Positions 17,006-26,034 are shown, counted from the first letter of the stretch. The stretch: DNA of 53,072 nt from Elusimicrobiota bacterium (GCA_016234365.1 JACRER010000040.1:1-53072); one strand, 5' to 3'. Program-made: numbers and translations. The notes: generated from the letters alone by a model not told the origin.

Positions 17006-19909
17006 ATGAACGGCGCGGAGCACGATTTCGAGGACATCCTGAAAGAGACCGAGCTGGACTCGGCCAAGATGATCCTGCGCCTCACTTCGGAACTCCGCGA
17101 TAAGGAGCTGGAGCTGGCGTCTACGCGTTCGCGCAGCTTCGACGAGATCCAGCGCAACAACAAGGCCAAGGAGGCCGAGTTCGAAGCGCTGATGCAGGCC
17201 CAGGAGGAGCGCATAGCCAAGCGCGAGCAGGCGCTGGCCCGCCTGCTGGTGGAGAAAGAATCCACCCTCTGGCAGAAGTACCAGGGCATGCTGGACGGCG
17301 CCGTGAACCGCCAGCGCGAGGATTTTGAGGCGGAACGCGCGGCGCTGAAGGCCGACATCGAAAAAAAAGAGGCGGAGCTGGCCGCCCAGAAGAAGAACCT
17401 CCGCCTCGAGATGGAAGCCCTCTTCCGCAAGTGGGAAGAGGAGCGCGAAGCCGATTTTAAGACCGAACGCGAAACCTTCATAGAGGAACTCAAGCTGGGC
17501 CGCGAAACGGCGCAGAAGGAAGCGGCCGAACGCGCGCGGCAGATGGAAGAACTCTGGCGCCAGAAACTGGCCCAGCAGGAGGCGGACTACAAGAACCGCG
17601 AAGAACTGGCCGTGGAAGAGATCCGCAGCCAGATGCGCCGCGAGCGCATAGAGGAACTGAAGGCCCTCAACGACCGCCTCAACGAGGATTTCAACAAACG
17701 CGAGAAAGAGCTCTACGCCCATTACACCGGCTGGCTCGACGAGAACAAGAAACTCATGGAGGAGAAAGCCGCCCGCAGGCTGGAAGCCTCCGAAACGGAG
17801 TTCCGCGACCGGGCGGTGCGGCTGGGCGAGTCCCTGGCCAAGGCCCGCGAGGAGCTGGAACTGCGGGAGAAAAGCTGGGAAGAGAAATATTCCGAGCTGA
17901 AAGATTTTTACACCCAGAAAGAAGCCGGGCTGGAAGCGGCCACCAGGGAACTGCACGCCAGGCACCTGGCCCGCGAAAAGGAATTGGCGGAAAAGAACGA
18001 GCAGATGGCGCGCGAACTGCGCGACGAGGCCGCGCGCGGCAAAGAATCCCTGCTGCGCAAGGAAAAGAACCTGGAGCAGCATTTTGCCGCCGCCCAGGCC
18101 GACCTGGCCGCCGAAACCGAACGCCGCCTGCGCTCCATGGAGGAGCGCGAAGCCAAGACCGCCGCGGAACGCCGCGAGGTAGGCGAGATGCGCAAACAGA
18201 TCAGTTCCCTGCTGGAACAGAAACAGCAGGAACTGGAGAGGACTTTCGAGGAAAGGGTTTCCCTCCTGCGCCAGTCGCTGGAGGAGTCCTACAAGATAAA
18301 GGAAATAACCCTCGCCAAGAAATACGAGGACATGGAGCTGCAGCTTTCCGCGCTGGTGGCGCAGAAGGACGCGGCCATGGCCCGCGCCGCTTCCCTGCAC
18401 GAAGAGAACACCCGCATCAAGGACGCGCTGCTGGCCCGCGACTCCCAGGCCCACGGGCTGCTGGAGTCGGAGCGCGCGCGCATAGACGCCGAGCGCAAGC
18501 AGCTGGAAGAGGAATTCCGCGCCAAGGCGGAACGCCTGAAAGCGGAAGCCGCCGAGCGCGAAGAAGAGGCCAAGGCCTCCTACGCCGAACGCCTGCGCAT
18601 AGAAGGCACGCGCCTGGACGCCCAGCTTAAGATCAAGGAAGAGGCCCTGGAACGGGAACGCGAGGCGCTCAACAAGCGCGCCGCCGAGCTGGAGGCCGGC
18701 TTCCTGGACACCCTGCGCTCGCGCGAAGCCGAAGTCACCGAGAATTTTAAACGCAATTCCGAACTGCTCAAGGCGCAGGCCGCCGCCGCCCGCCGCGCCT
18801 GGGAAGAAGAGCGCGAAGCCCTGGCGGCCGAAACCGCCGAGCGCGAGGCCAAGACCCGCTCCGACGAGCGGGAGAAAGCCGCGCGCCGCGAGGCCGAACT
18901 GAAGGCTTTCTACGAGAACCGCGAGAAGGAACTGCGGCTGTCCGCCGAGGACGCCGCCTCCGGCGCGGTGCGCCACCTGGAAGAGACTTTCCGCCTGAAG
19001 GAACGCGACATCTCCGCCCGCGTAAAGGCGCTGGAGGAAGGCCTGGCCAAGGCCACCGCCGAAGCCGGCGCCGCCTCCGCCGACCTGTCGGCCGCGCGCG
19101 GGGAACTGGAATCCCTCACCCACCGCCTGGACGACAGCGAGCGCGAGAAGCAGAAGCTGATCCAGGAGAACCTGACCAAGTCCCGCGACCTGCGCCAGAC
19201 GCTGGAAAAGGAGTTCCTGGACAAGCTCAAGGAGATCGAGCAGAACTACCTGGGCCAGATCAAGGAACTGGCCAAGCGCTCCGACGACGCCCGCAAGGCG
19301 GACCAGGACGAATATTTCCGCAAACTGCAGTTCCTCAAGGACGATTTCGACGCCCGCCTGGCCGGGCAGGCCCGCGAACTGGAGACCGCCTACCTGGAAC
19401 GCGAGCGCAACGTGACCGCGGCCATGACCGACGCGCTGAAGGTGAAAGAAAAGGCCCTGGAAGCGCGCCAGGCGCAGCTGGAGAGCAGCTACCAGGCGAT
19501 GCTCGCCGACAAGAGCGCCAAAGTGGACGACGACCGGGCGCTGGCCGACAGCGTTAACCGTCTGAAGGAAGAACTGGAACAGAAGAACGCCCAGCTCAAC
19601 CAGACCATCTCCACCCACAACAGCCGGCTCGAGGAGCTCGAGGGCAAGCTGCGCGCCGAGTTCGACGCCCGCCGCAAGGACCTTGAAGACACGCACCGCG
19701 TGCGCCTGGCGCAGCTGGAAGGCGAACGCGCCAAGCTCAAGGGCCTGCTGGACCAGGAACAGCACCTGGTCACCGACCTGCAGAAACGCGAAGCCGCGCT
19801 GCAGGAAGGCTACGCCGCCCGCGAGGCGGACCTGGCCAAACGTTTCAAAGAGGCGCGCGAGCGCCTGGAAAAGGACTACCAGGACAAGCTCAAAGACATA
19901 GGGAAGTAA
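17006..19909 (+). CDS. Giant coiled-coil protein 2
   Basis: 967 aa, starting at ATG 17006, 2 nt after the stop of protein 1; the open frame continues upstream but that part reads the neighbour out of frame. The N-terminus DFEDILKETELDSAKMILRLTSELRDKELEL resembles that of protein 1 in layout: a short amphipathic lead, then continuous heptads. Few breaks are seen (for example DSEREKQKLIQENLTKSRDL near 700). No membrane segment, Cys or enzyme motif. The tandem pair suggests paralogues forming a hetero-oligomeric rod. Function unknown. Confidence 0.85.
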   Translation: MNGAEHDFEDILKETELDSAKMILRLTSELRDKELELASTRSRSFDEIQRNNKAKEAEFEALMQAQEERIAKREQALARLLVEKESTLWQKYQGMLDGAVNRQREDFEAERAALKADIEKKEAELAAQKKNLRLEMEALFRKWEEEREADFKTERETFIEELKLGRETAQKEAAERARQMEELWRQKLAQQEADYKNREELAVEEIRSQMRRERIEELKALNDRLNEDFNKREKELYAHYTGWLDENKKLMEEKAARRLEASETEFRDRAVRLGESLAKAREELELREKSWEEKYSELKDFYTQKEAGLEAATRELHARHLAREKELAEKNEQMARELRDEAARGKESLLRKEKNLEQHFAAAQADLAAETERRLRSMEEREAKTAAERREVGEMRKQISSLLEQKQQELERTFEERVSLLRQSLEESYKIKEITLAKKYEDMELQLSALVAQKDAAMARAASLHEENTRIKDALLARDSQAHGLLESERARIDAERKQLEEEFRAKAERLKAEAAEREEEAKASYAERLRIEGTRLDAQLKIKEEALEREREALNKRAAELEAGFLDTLRSREAEVTENFKRNSELLKAQAAAARRAWEEEREALAAETAEREAKTRSDEREKAARREAELKAFYENREKELRLSAEDAASGAVRHLEETFRLKERDISARVKALEEGLAKATAEAGAASADLSAARGELESLTHRLDDSEREKQKLIQENLTKSRDLRQTLEKEFLDKLKEIEQNYLGQIKELAKRSDDARKADQDEYFRKLQFLKDDFDARLAGQARELETAYLERERNVTAAMTDALKVKEKALEARQAQLESSYQAMLADKSAKVDDDRALADSVNRLKEELEQKNAQLNQTISTHNSRLEELEGKLRAEFDARRKDLEDTHRVRLAQLEGERAKLKGLLDQEQHLVTDLQKREAALQEGYAAREADLAKRFKEARERLEKDYQDKLKDIGK

Positions 19910-19947
19910 GCTTCCCCCCGCCAGCGGCGCGCGCCGCAAAAAAGCGC

Positions 19948-19977
19948 GACGGAAACTCTCCGTCGTGTTTTTTTATT
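19948..19977 (+). terminator. Terminator after the coiled-coil pair
   Basis: Stem GACGGA / TCCGTC with loop AACTC, followed by GTGTTTTTTT. Confidence 0.85.
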
Positions 19978-20074
19978 TTCCAAAAATATTTGTATATAAT
20001 TTAAATCCCGCAGGCAGGCCCGGACGCGCGCGCGGGAACGAGACGTTGACTATATTAAGGCGGTGAAACTGAAA

Positions 20075-21532
20075 ATGAAAAAATTCGACAAGAAGATACT
20101 TTTCGTGGGCTACGGTTCGGTGGCGCAGTGCGCCCTGCCGATGCTGTTCAAACTCATCAAAGTCCCCGCCAAGCACATTACCGTGATGGATTTCGAGGAC
20201 AAGCGCGAGGTCCTTAAGCCCATGCTGGCCAAGGGCGTGAAATACGTGCGCGCGCAGGTCACCGAGAAGAACATGAGCTCGCTGCTCTCCAAGTACCTGA
20301 AGACCGGCGACATGCTCATAGACCTGGCCTGGAACATAGACGCAACCGAGATCCTGCAGTGGTGCCACGACCGCGGCGTGCTCTACATCAACACCTCCAC
20401 CGAACTGTGGGACCCCTACAAGGACGCCGAGCACAAGCACCCCACCGACCGCACCCTCTACGTGCGCCACATGGCCATGCGCAAGATGATAGCCAAGTGG
20501 AAGACCCCCGGCCCCACCGCCGTCATAGAGCACGGCGCCAACCCCGGCCTGATCTCCCACTTCGCCAAGAAGGGCCTCATAGACATAGCCAACAGCCTCA
20601 TCGCCGACAAGAAGGCCAAAGGCGCCCGGGCCGAGAAGCTGCGCCAGCTGGTGAACGACCGCACCTTCAACGTGCTCGCCAAGGAACTCGGCGTTAAGGT
20701 CATCCACGTCAGCGAACGCGACACCCAGATCACCAACAAGCCCAAGCAGGTCAACGAGTTCGTGAACACCTGGAGCGTGGAAGGCTTCCGCGAGGAAGGC
20801 GTGGCGCCGGCCGAACTGGGCTGGGGCACGCACGAAAAGACCCTCCCCCCGTTCGCCTGCGAGCACAAGTCGGGCCCCAAGAACCAGATCTGCATAGCCC
20901 GCATGGGCATGAACACCTGGATCTCCACCTGGGTACCCAACTACTGCATCCACGGCATGCTGGTGCGCCACGGCGAGGCTTTCACGCTCTCGGACAAGCT
21001 GACCGTCTGGAAGAACGGCAAGGCCGTGTACCGCCCCACGGTGCACTACGCCTACTGCCCGTCCGACTCCGCCATAGCCTCCCTTAACGAACTGCGCGGC
21101 TACGACTTCAAGCTGCAGCCCAAGCTCCGCATCCTGGGCGACGAGATCATAAGCGGCTACGACACGCTGGGCGCCCTGCTGATGGGCCACGAGTACAACG
21201 CCTGGTGGACCGGCACCATCCTGGACATCCACGAGAGCCGCGAACTGATCCCTCACCAGAACGCCACCACCATCCAGGTGGCCATAGGCGTGCTCTCCGC
21301 GGCCATGTGGATGATGGAGAACCAGGAGAAGGGCGTGCTGGTGCCCGACGACCTGCCGCACGAATACGTGCTCAAGATCGCCAAACCCTGGCTGGGCAAG
21401 CTGCACTCGGCCAAGTCCGACTGGACCCCCCTGAAGCATTACACCAACGCCTTCAAGGGCTTCAATAACCCGTACGTGGACAAGAAGGACCCCTGGCAGT
21501 TCAAGAACTTCCTGATCACGGACGGCGACTAA
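20075..21532 (+). CDS. hss: Homospermidine synthase
   Basis: 485 aa, usual length. GYGSVAQCALP at residues 12-22 is the NAD-binding loop; HGANPGLISHFAK and the MGHEYNAWWTG region match bacterial homospermidine synthases, which join two putrescines (or putrescine plus spermidine) using NAD as a transient oxidant. The start at 20075 is chosen because AAGGCGGTGA (20057-20066), one base off the ideal SD, lies 8 nt before it; a GTG at 20063 would sit inside that SD. First of four polyamine genes, closed by its own hairpin. Confidence 0.93.
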   Translation: MKKFDKKILFVGYGSVAQCALPMLFKLIKVPAKHITVMDFEDKREVLKPMLAKGVKYVRAQVTEKNMSSLLSKYLKTGDMLIDLAWNIDATEILQWCHDRGVLYINTSTELWDPYKDAEHKHPTDRTLYVRHMAMRKMIAKWKTPGPTAVIEHGANPGLISHFAKKGLIDIANSLIADKKAKGARAEKLRQLVNDRTFNVLAKELGVKVIHVSERDTQITNKPKQVNEFVNTWSVEGFREEGVAPAELGWGTHEKTLPPFACEHKSGPKNQICIARMGMNTWISTWVPNYCIHGMLVRHGEAFTLSDKLTVWKNGKAVYRPTVHYAYCPSDSAIASLNELRGYDFKLQPKLRILGDEIISGYDTLGALLMGHEYNAWWTGTILDIHESRELIPHQNATTIQVAIGVLSAAMWMMENQEKGVLVPDDLPHEYVLKIAKPWLGKLHSAKSDWTPLKHYTNAFKGFNNPYVDKKDPWQFKNFLITDGD

Positions 21533-21539
21533 AGCGCCA

Positions 21540-21567
21540 GCGGGCCCGGCCTAAACGCCGGGCCCGC
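21540..21567 (+). terminator. Hairpin after hss
   Basis: Perfect 11-bp stem GCGGGCCCGGC / GCCGGGCCCGC with loop CTAAAC. The T tract is weak (TCTTAAGTT), so termination may be partial. Confidence 0.6.
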
Positions 21568-21622
21568 TCTTAAGTTCTGAAGTAAAATAATGATCAGATA
21601 CGGAGGAAGACCAGACAAAAGT

Positions 21623-22777
21623 ATGATCACAAAGAAACAGATGCAGGACCTAGCCAGGAAGCACGGCACGCCCCTTTTCATCGTCGACCACGATGAAATA
21701 CGCAAGAACTACGCGCAGTTCAAGAAGTACCTGCCGCGCGTGCAGGCCTACTACGCGGTGAAGTGCGAGCCCATGCCGGAGATAGTACGCACGCTCTACA
21801 AGTGCGGCGCCAGCTTCGACGTGGCCTCGATGCCCGAATTCAAGATAGTCTACGAGAACATCAAGGGCATGGAGCCGAAGAAACGCCAGGACTGGATCTG
21901 GGACAAGATCATCTACGCCAACCCGATAAAGCCTCACGAGACGCTCATCGAGCTGGACAAGTACCGCCCGCTGGTCACCTACGACAACTTCGAAGAGATC
22001 AAGAAGATGAAGAAGTACTCGCCGCACGCGGGCCTCTGCCTGCGCATCCGCGTGTCCAACACCGGCGCGGTGGTGGAGCTCTCCTCCAAGTTCGGCGCGC
22101 ACGCCGGCGAAGCCGTGGACCTCATCCTCGAGGCCGCCAAGCAGGGCCTGGGCGTGGAGGGCATCAGCTTCCACGTGGGCAGCCAGACCACCAACTTCGA
22201 GAACTACGTGCAGGCCATCAACCTGGCCGCCGAGATCTTCGACGAGGCCAAGGCCCGCGGCTACGACAAGATGAACCTGCTCGACATCGGCGGCGGCTTC
22301 CCGGCCCCGTACGACTCCTCAGTAAAGCCCTTCCAGGAGCTGGCCAGGAAGATAAACGCCGAGCTGGACCGCCTGTTCCCGGACCCGAAGATGGAGATCC
22401 TGGCCGAGCCGGGCCGCTTCATGGTGGCCACCGCCGGCACCTCGGTAACGCGCATCAACGGCAAGACGGTGCGCGACGGCAAGACCTGCTACTACGTCAA
22501 CGACGGCGCCTACCATACCTACTCGGGCATCATCTTCGACCACCAGCACTGCCCCATGTATTCCTTCCGCAAAGGCAAGAAAACGGAGAACTGCAGCGTG
22601 TTCGGCCCTACCTGCGACGCGCTGGACGTGATCTCCCACTCCATGCCGCTGCCGACAGACCTGGAACTGGGCGAGCTGCTCTACGGCCCCATGATGGGCG
22701 CCTACGCGCACTCGTCCTCCACCTGGTTCAACGGCTTCCCGCCGGCCAAGGTTATACATGTGAACTACAAGAAGTAA
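21623..22777 (+). CDS. Ornithine/lysine decarboxylase, PLP alanine-racemase fold
   Basis: 384 aa. AYYAVKC places the PLP-binding lysine at residue 47; HVGSQ, GGGFP, LAEPGRF and GPTCDALDVI (catalytic Cys and Asp at the dimer interface) are all present as in eukaryote-type ornithine decarboxylase. It would make putrescine from ornithine, possibly cadaverine from lysine. Start: an upstream in-frame ATG at 21590 exists, but GGAGG at 21602-21606 would then be coding (RYGGRP), so 21623 is preferred although the spacing (16 nt) is long. It feeds the substrate of the upstream hss. Confidence 0.9.
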   Translation: MITKKQMQDLARKHGTPLFIVDHDEIRKNYAQFKKYLPRVQAYYAVKCEPMPEIVRTLYKCGASFDVASMPEFKIVYENIKGMEPKKRQDWIWDKIIYANPIKPHETLIELDKYRPLVTYDNFEEIKKMKKYSPHAGLCLRIRVSNTGAVVELSSKFGAHAGEAVDLILEAAKQGLGVEGISFHVGSQTTNFENYVQAINLAAEIFDEAKARGYDKMNLLDIGGGFPAPYDSSVKPFQELARKINAELDRLFPDPKMEILAEPGRFMVATAGTSVTRINGKTVRDGKTCYYVNDGAYHTYSGIIFDHQHCPMYSFRKGKKTENCSVFGPTCDALDVISHSMPLPTDLELGELLYGPMMGAYAHSSSTWFNGFPPAKVIHVNYKK

Positions 22778-22800
22778 GCCGGGCCGTCCCGGATAAAAAG

Positions 22801-22831
22801 ATACCGCGGGCCCGCCCCGCGGTATTTTTTT
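22801..22831 (+). terminator. Terminator after the decarboxylase, abutting the next promoter
   Basis: Stem ATACCGCGGG / CCCGCGGTAT, then T7. The -10 of the next gene begins 3 nt after the T run. Confidence 0.88.
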
Positions 22832-22833
22832 AT

Positions 22834-22839
22834 TATAAT
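22834..22839 (+). promoter_or_regulatory. -10 of arginine decarboxylase, leaderless type
   Basis: TATAAT followed by 6 nt and then ATG 22846. The -35 position would fall in the preceding terminator stem and is not consensus. Confidence 0.65.
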
Positions 22840-22845
22840 TTACCT

Positions 22846-23397
22846 ATGTCACAACTCCTCGTTCCCAAAGAATTATTCCTGACCAAAGGCCTCGGCCGCC
22901 ACAAGGAAAAGCTGGCGAGCTTTGAGGAAGCGCTCCGGGACGCCAAAATAGCCAAATATAATCTTGTGCACGTCTCCAGCATCTTCCCTCCCTATTGCAA
23001 GGTCATCCCGCGCCAGAAGGGCATAGAAAAGCTGCACGACGGCCAGATCGCGCACTGCGTGCTCAGCCGCAACGCCATAAACGAGAACCACCGGCTCATA
23101 GCCTCCTCCATCGGCCTGGCCGTGCCCAAGGACCGCTCCCATTACGGCTACATCTCCGAACACCACACTTTCGGCGAGACCGACGAGAAGACCGGCGACT
23201 ACGCCGAAGACCTGGCGGCCATGATGTTATCCACCATCCAGGGCGTGGAATTCGGCAGCGAAACCACCTGGGACCAGAAGGAAGAGATCTGGAAGCTGAG
23301 CGGCAAGATCGTGCGCGCGTCCAACATCACGCAGAGCGCCATTGGCACCGAAGGCGTCTGGACCACCACCGTAGCCGCCGCCGTCTTTATTTTCTGA
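22846..23397 (+). CDS. Pyruvoyl-dependent arginine decarboxylase
   Basis: 183 aa. HVSSIFPP at residues 42-49 is the self-cleavage site: the chain splits between Ser44 and Ser45, and Ser45 becomes the pyruvoyl cofactor. The family (archaea, Chlamydiae and scattered bacteria) converts arginine to agmatine. It is followed by agmatinase 35 nt on, giving arginine to agmatine to putrescine. No SD; the -10 is 6 nt from the ATG. The upstream frame is open across the previous gene but that is a shadow. Confidence 0.93.
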   Translation: MSQLLVPKELFLTKGLGRHKEKLASFEEALRDAKIAKYNLVHVSSIFPPYCKVIPRQKGIEKLHDGQIAHCVLSRNAINENHRLIASSIGLAVPKDRSHYGYISEHHTFGETDEKTGDYAEDLAAMMLSTIQGVEFGSETTWDQKEEIWKLSGKIVRASNITQSAIGTEGVWTTTVAAAVFIF

Positions 23398-23432
23398 GCC
23401 GGCGCCCGGGCCTGCCGTCCGATAAGGTCATC

Positions 23433-24293
23433 ATGCAGTTTAAAAAAGCTAAAAAACAATTCCTGATAGACACCAAGGCCTCCCTGCGCGACGCCGCCTT
23501 TGTAATACTGCCGGTGCCGTATGAAAAGACCGTCTCCTACGGGCGCGGCACCAAAAACGGCCCGTCCGCCATAATCACCGCGTCGCCCCAGGTGGAACTG
23601 TGGGACGAAGAAGTTAAGGCCGAAACCTGGCGCAAAGGCATTTTCACCGCCGAGCCCGTGCCCTGTTCGGGCCCGGAGCACGCCTTCTTCCCGCGGCTGG
23701 AGAATACCGTGGACGCCCTGCTTTCCTCCACCAAAGCCTTCCCCTTATTCATTGGCGGCGAACATAGCGTTACGCAGGCCCTGCTGCCGCCGTTCATGCG
23801 CCGCCACAAGCGCCTGTCCATCCTGCATTTCGACGCCCACGCGGACCTGCGCCCCTCCTACCAGGGCTCGCGCCGCAGCCACGCCTGCGCGCTGTACCCG
23901 GCTTCCCGCACCCACCGCGTGGTGCAGGTGGGCATACGCAGCGTTGGCGCCGACGAAGTGAAATTCCACTCCGCCGGCCACGTAAAGACGCACCTCATGC
24001 ACGAGAACCTGGATTTCCGCAAGCTGGAGCGCGAAGTGCTGCGCGAGCTCGCGGACACGGTCTACATCACCATCGACGTGGACGGCTTCGACCCTTCGGT
24101 AATGCCCGGCACCGGCACGCCGCAGCCCGGCGGCTTCCAGTGGCACGACGCCATGCGGCTTTTCAAGGCAGTTTGCGCCAATAAAAAGGTGGTAGGGGCG
24201 GACGTGGTAGAGGCCTCTCCGGTAAAGTACTCCAACATCACGGAACTTGCCGCCGCCAAGCTGATCTACCGGCTGATGGGATACTTGAGCTGA
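23433..24293 (+). CDS. speB: Agmatinase
   Basis: 286 aa ureohydrolase. The dimanganese ligands are visible: GGEHSVT (His111), HFDAHADLR (Asp134, His136, Asp138) and DVDGFDPSVMPGTGTP. It hydrolyses agmatine to putrescine and urea. AAGG precedes ATG 23433. It pairs with the arginine decarboxylase upstream and supplies putrescine to homospermidine synthase. The agmatinase assignment, rather than arginase, rests on this context. Confidence 0.92.
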   Translation: MQFKKAKKQFLIDTKASLRDAAFVILPVPYEKTVSYGRGTKNGPSAIITASPQVELWDEEVKAETWRKGIFTAEPVPCSGPEHAFFPRLENTVDALLSSTKAFPLFIGGEHSVTQALLPPFMRRHKRLSILHFDAHADLRPSYQGSRRSHACALYPASRTHRVVQVGIRSVGADEVKFHSAGHVKTHLMHENLDFRKLEREVLRELADTVYITIDVDGFDPSVMPGTGTPQPGGFQWHDAMRLFKAVCANKKVVGADVVEASPVKYSNITELAAAKLIYRLMGYLS

Positions 24294-24379
24294 ATCACGC
24301 CCAAAACCGCGGAAATTTGGTAGTATAAGGGCATAGGGCCCCTTCATAGGGGACAAAGTCAGATTTAAGGAGAAATACT

Positions 24380-24625
24380 ATGGCAAACCCGAGCTTCATG
24401 AAACCCCTCACCCCCTCCGCGGACCTCGCCGCGATAGTGGGCAGCACCCCGCTTCCCCGCACGGAAGTGGTGAAGAAACTGTGGGCCTACATAAAGGCCA
24501 ACAACCTTCAGGACAAGGCGAACAAGCGCAACATCAACGCCGACGCCAAACTGCTGAAGATATTCGGCAAGAACCAGGTCAACATGTTCGAAATGACCGG
24601 CCTGGTCTCCAAGCACCTGAAATAA
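24380..24625 (+). CDS. SWIB/MDM2-domain protein
   Basis: 81 aa consisting of one SWIB domain: FMKPLTPSADLAAIVG, then LWAYIKANNLQDKANKRNI and FEMTGLVSKHLK. The domain is best known in eukaryotic SWI/SNF and MDM2, and is found in a limited set of bacteria, notably Chlamydia. It may be a nucleoid- or DNA-linked protein. AAGGAG lies 8 nt before the ATG. It has a GGCCCC/GGGG hairpin in its leader (24335-24355) and its own terminator. Confidence 0.9.
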   Translation: MANPSFMKPLTPSADLAAIVGSTPLPRTEVVKKLWAYIKANNLQDKANKRNINADAKLLKIFGKNQVNMFEMTGLVSKHLK

Positions 24626-24645
24626 GAAGGCGCGACGGACAGAGA

Positions 24646-24677
24646 GGGCTGCCCGCCCCGGCGGGCGGCCCTTTTTT
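24646..24677 (+). terminator. Terminator after the SWIB gene
   Basis: GC-rich stem GGGCTGCCCGC / GCGGGCGGCCC then six T, ending 3 nt before the rsmH start codon. Confidence 0.85.
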
Positions 24678-24680
24678 GCC

Positions 24681-25745
24681 ATGACGGAAGGCACACCGCC
24701 CGAGAAACCCCACAAACGCCGCGTCCGCTACGCCGGCAAGCACCCGCGCCGCTTCGACCAGAAATACAAGGAGCTGGACCCCGCCAAGTACGCGGACCAG
24801 ATAGACCACATCATTGCCAAGGGGCTGACGCCGGCCGGCACGCACCGCCCCATCTGCGTGGACGAGATCCTTAAAATACTCGCGCCCAAGCCGGGCGAAA
24901 CCGCCTTCGACGCCACGTTGGGTTACGGCGGCCACACGCGCACCATCCTGCCCAGGCTGCTGCCGGGCGGGCGGCTGTTCGCGGTGGACGTGGACACCAT
25001 TGAGCTGCCCAAAACCGAGGCGCGCCTGCGCGCGGAAGGCTTTGGCCCGGACTCGCTGGTGGTGAGAAAAATGAATTACGCCGGCGTGATGGGCCTGCTG
25101 GGCGAGGCCGGCGGCGGCTTCGACTGCGTGCTGGCGGACCTGGGAGTTTCCTCCATGCAGCTGGACAACCCCGGGCGCGGCTTCACCTACAAGGCCGACG
25201 GCCCGCTGGACCTGCGCCTGAACCCGGAGCGCGGCGCCTCCGCGGCCGACCTTATAAAGAACGTCACGCAGACCAAACTGAAGAACATCCTGGCCGACAA
25301 CGCCGACGAACCGCACGCCGCCACCATAGCGGCCGCCATTAAGGAAGCGCCCATCCACATTAAAACCACGGCGGAACTGGTTGACGCCGTGCGCGGCGGC
25401 ATGAAAGCGGCCCACGCCAAGCTGGGCGAGGATATAATCAAAAAATCTTTACAGCGCGTTTTTATGGCGCTGCGCATAGAGGTGAACGGGGAGTTCAGCG
25501 CGCTGGACCGCTTTCTGGAGGCGCTGCCGTGGTGCCTTAAGCCGGGCGGGCGCGCGGCCATCCTCACCTTCCACTCCGGCGAGGACCGCCGGGTCAAAAA
25601 AGCTTTTTTCAAGGGCGAAGAGGACGGCCTCTACTCCGAGGTGTCACAGACGCCCGCGCGCCCCTCGGCCGCGGAGCGCCGCTCCAACCCGCGTTCGGCC
25701 TGCGCCAAACTGCGCTGGGCCGTACGTTCCGAAAAGAAGATCTAG
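24681..25745 (+). CDS. rsmH: 16S rRNA m4C1402 methyltransferase RsmH
   Basis: 354 aa. HRPICVDEILKIL, DATLGYGGHTRTIL (SAM loop), DLGVSSMQLDNPGRGFTYKADGPLDLRL and LTFHSGEDRRVKKAF are the RsmH signature. It methylates the ribosomal P-site cytidine 1402. About 50 extra residues precede the usual start, rich in Arg/Lys (KRRVRYAGKHPRRFDQKY). The gene stands alone, not in a division/cell-wall cluster. No SD; the start lies 3 nt after a terminator T run, so either initiation is unusual or the true start is further in. Confidence 0.88.
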   Translation: MTEGTPPEKPHKRRVRYAGKHPRRFDQKYKELDPAKYADQIDHIIAKGLTPAGTHRPICVDEILKILAPKPGETAFDATLGYGGHTRTILPRLLPGGRLFAVDVDTIELPKTEARLRAEGFGPDSLVVRKMNYAGVMGLLGEAGGGFDCVLADLGVSSMQLDNPGRGFTYKADGPLDLRLNPERGASAADLIKNVTQTKLKNILADNADEPHAATIAAAIKEAPIHIKTTAELVDAVRGGMKAAHAKLGEDIIKKSLQRVFMALRIEVNGEFSALDRFLEALPWCLKPGGRAAILTFHSGEDRRVKKAFFKGEEDGLYSEVSQTPARPSAAERRSNPRSACAKLRWAVRSEKKI

Positions 25746-25746
25746 G

Positions 25747-26034
25747 TTATTCCTGAACCGCCCAGAGCCAGGCCAGCGCCTTGCGGGCGGCCGCTTCCGC
25801 GGCCTGCGGGGTAGGCTGGGACTGCGACATGCCGCGGGGTTCCCAGCGCATATCCAGCAGTTTATCGTTGTAGGTTTCTTCCTGCCAGCAGAAATTCCCG
25901 TCCGACATTTTATAGATCGCCGCGCGCACCTTGCCGCCGGGGTCGTAGAGGATCTTTTCCACGCCCACGGGGTGCGGCAGGCCGTCCACCGCCCCGAACA
26001 CCGCCAGCACCAGCCGCCAGGCCTTTTTCAGCAT
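25747..26034 (-). CDS. Small protein of unknown function
   Basis: 95 aa. Basic-hydrophobic N-terminus (MLKKAWRLVLAVFGAVDGLP), then a compact domain with FCWQEETYNDKLLDMRWEP. No family recognised. It lies 4 nt after the 3-hydroxyacyl-CoA dehydrogenase on the same strand, so it is the last gene of that operon, and it ends 1 nt from the convergent rsmH. Confidence 0.65.
   Translation of the reverse strand: MLKKAWRLVLAVFGAVDGLPHPVGVEKILYDPGGKVRAAIYKMSDGNFCWQEETYNDKLLDMRWEPRGMSQSQPTPQAAEAAARKALAWLWAVQE

Noticed and set aside
16859-19939. 1026-aa open frame on the minus strand across the coiled-coil gene
   Set aside because: It is the antisense shadow of a GC-rich, Glu/Lys/Ala-rich gene; composition (Leu/Phe/Gln/Gly runs) is typical of shadows and there is no SD or family match.
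21763-22845. Long N-terminal extension of the arginine decarboxylase and, likewise, 22995-23432 for agmatinase
   Set aside because: Out-of-frame shadows of upstream genes; family lengths fit the starts at 22846 and 23433.
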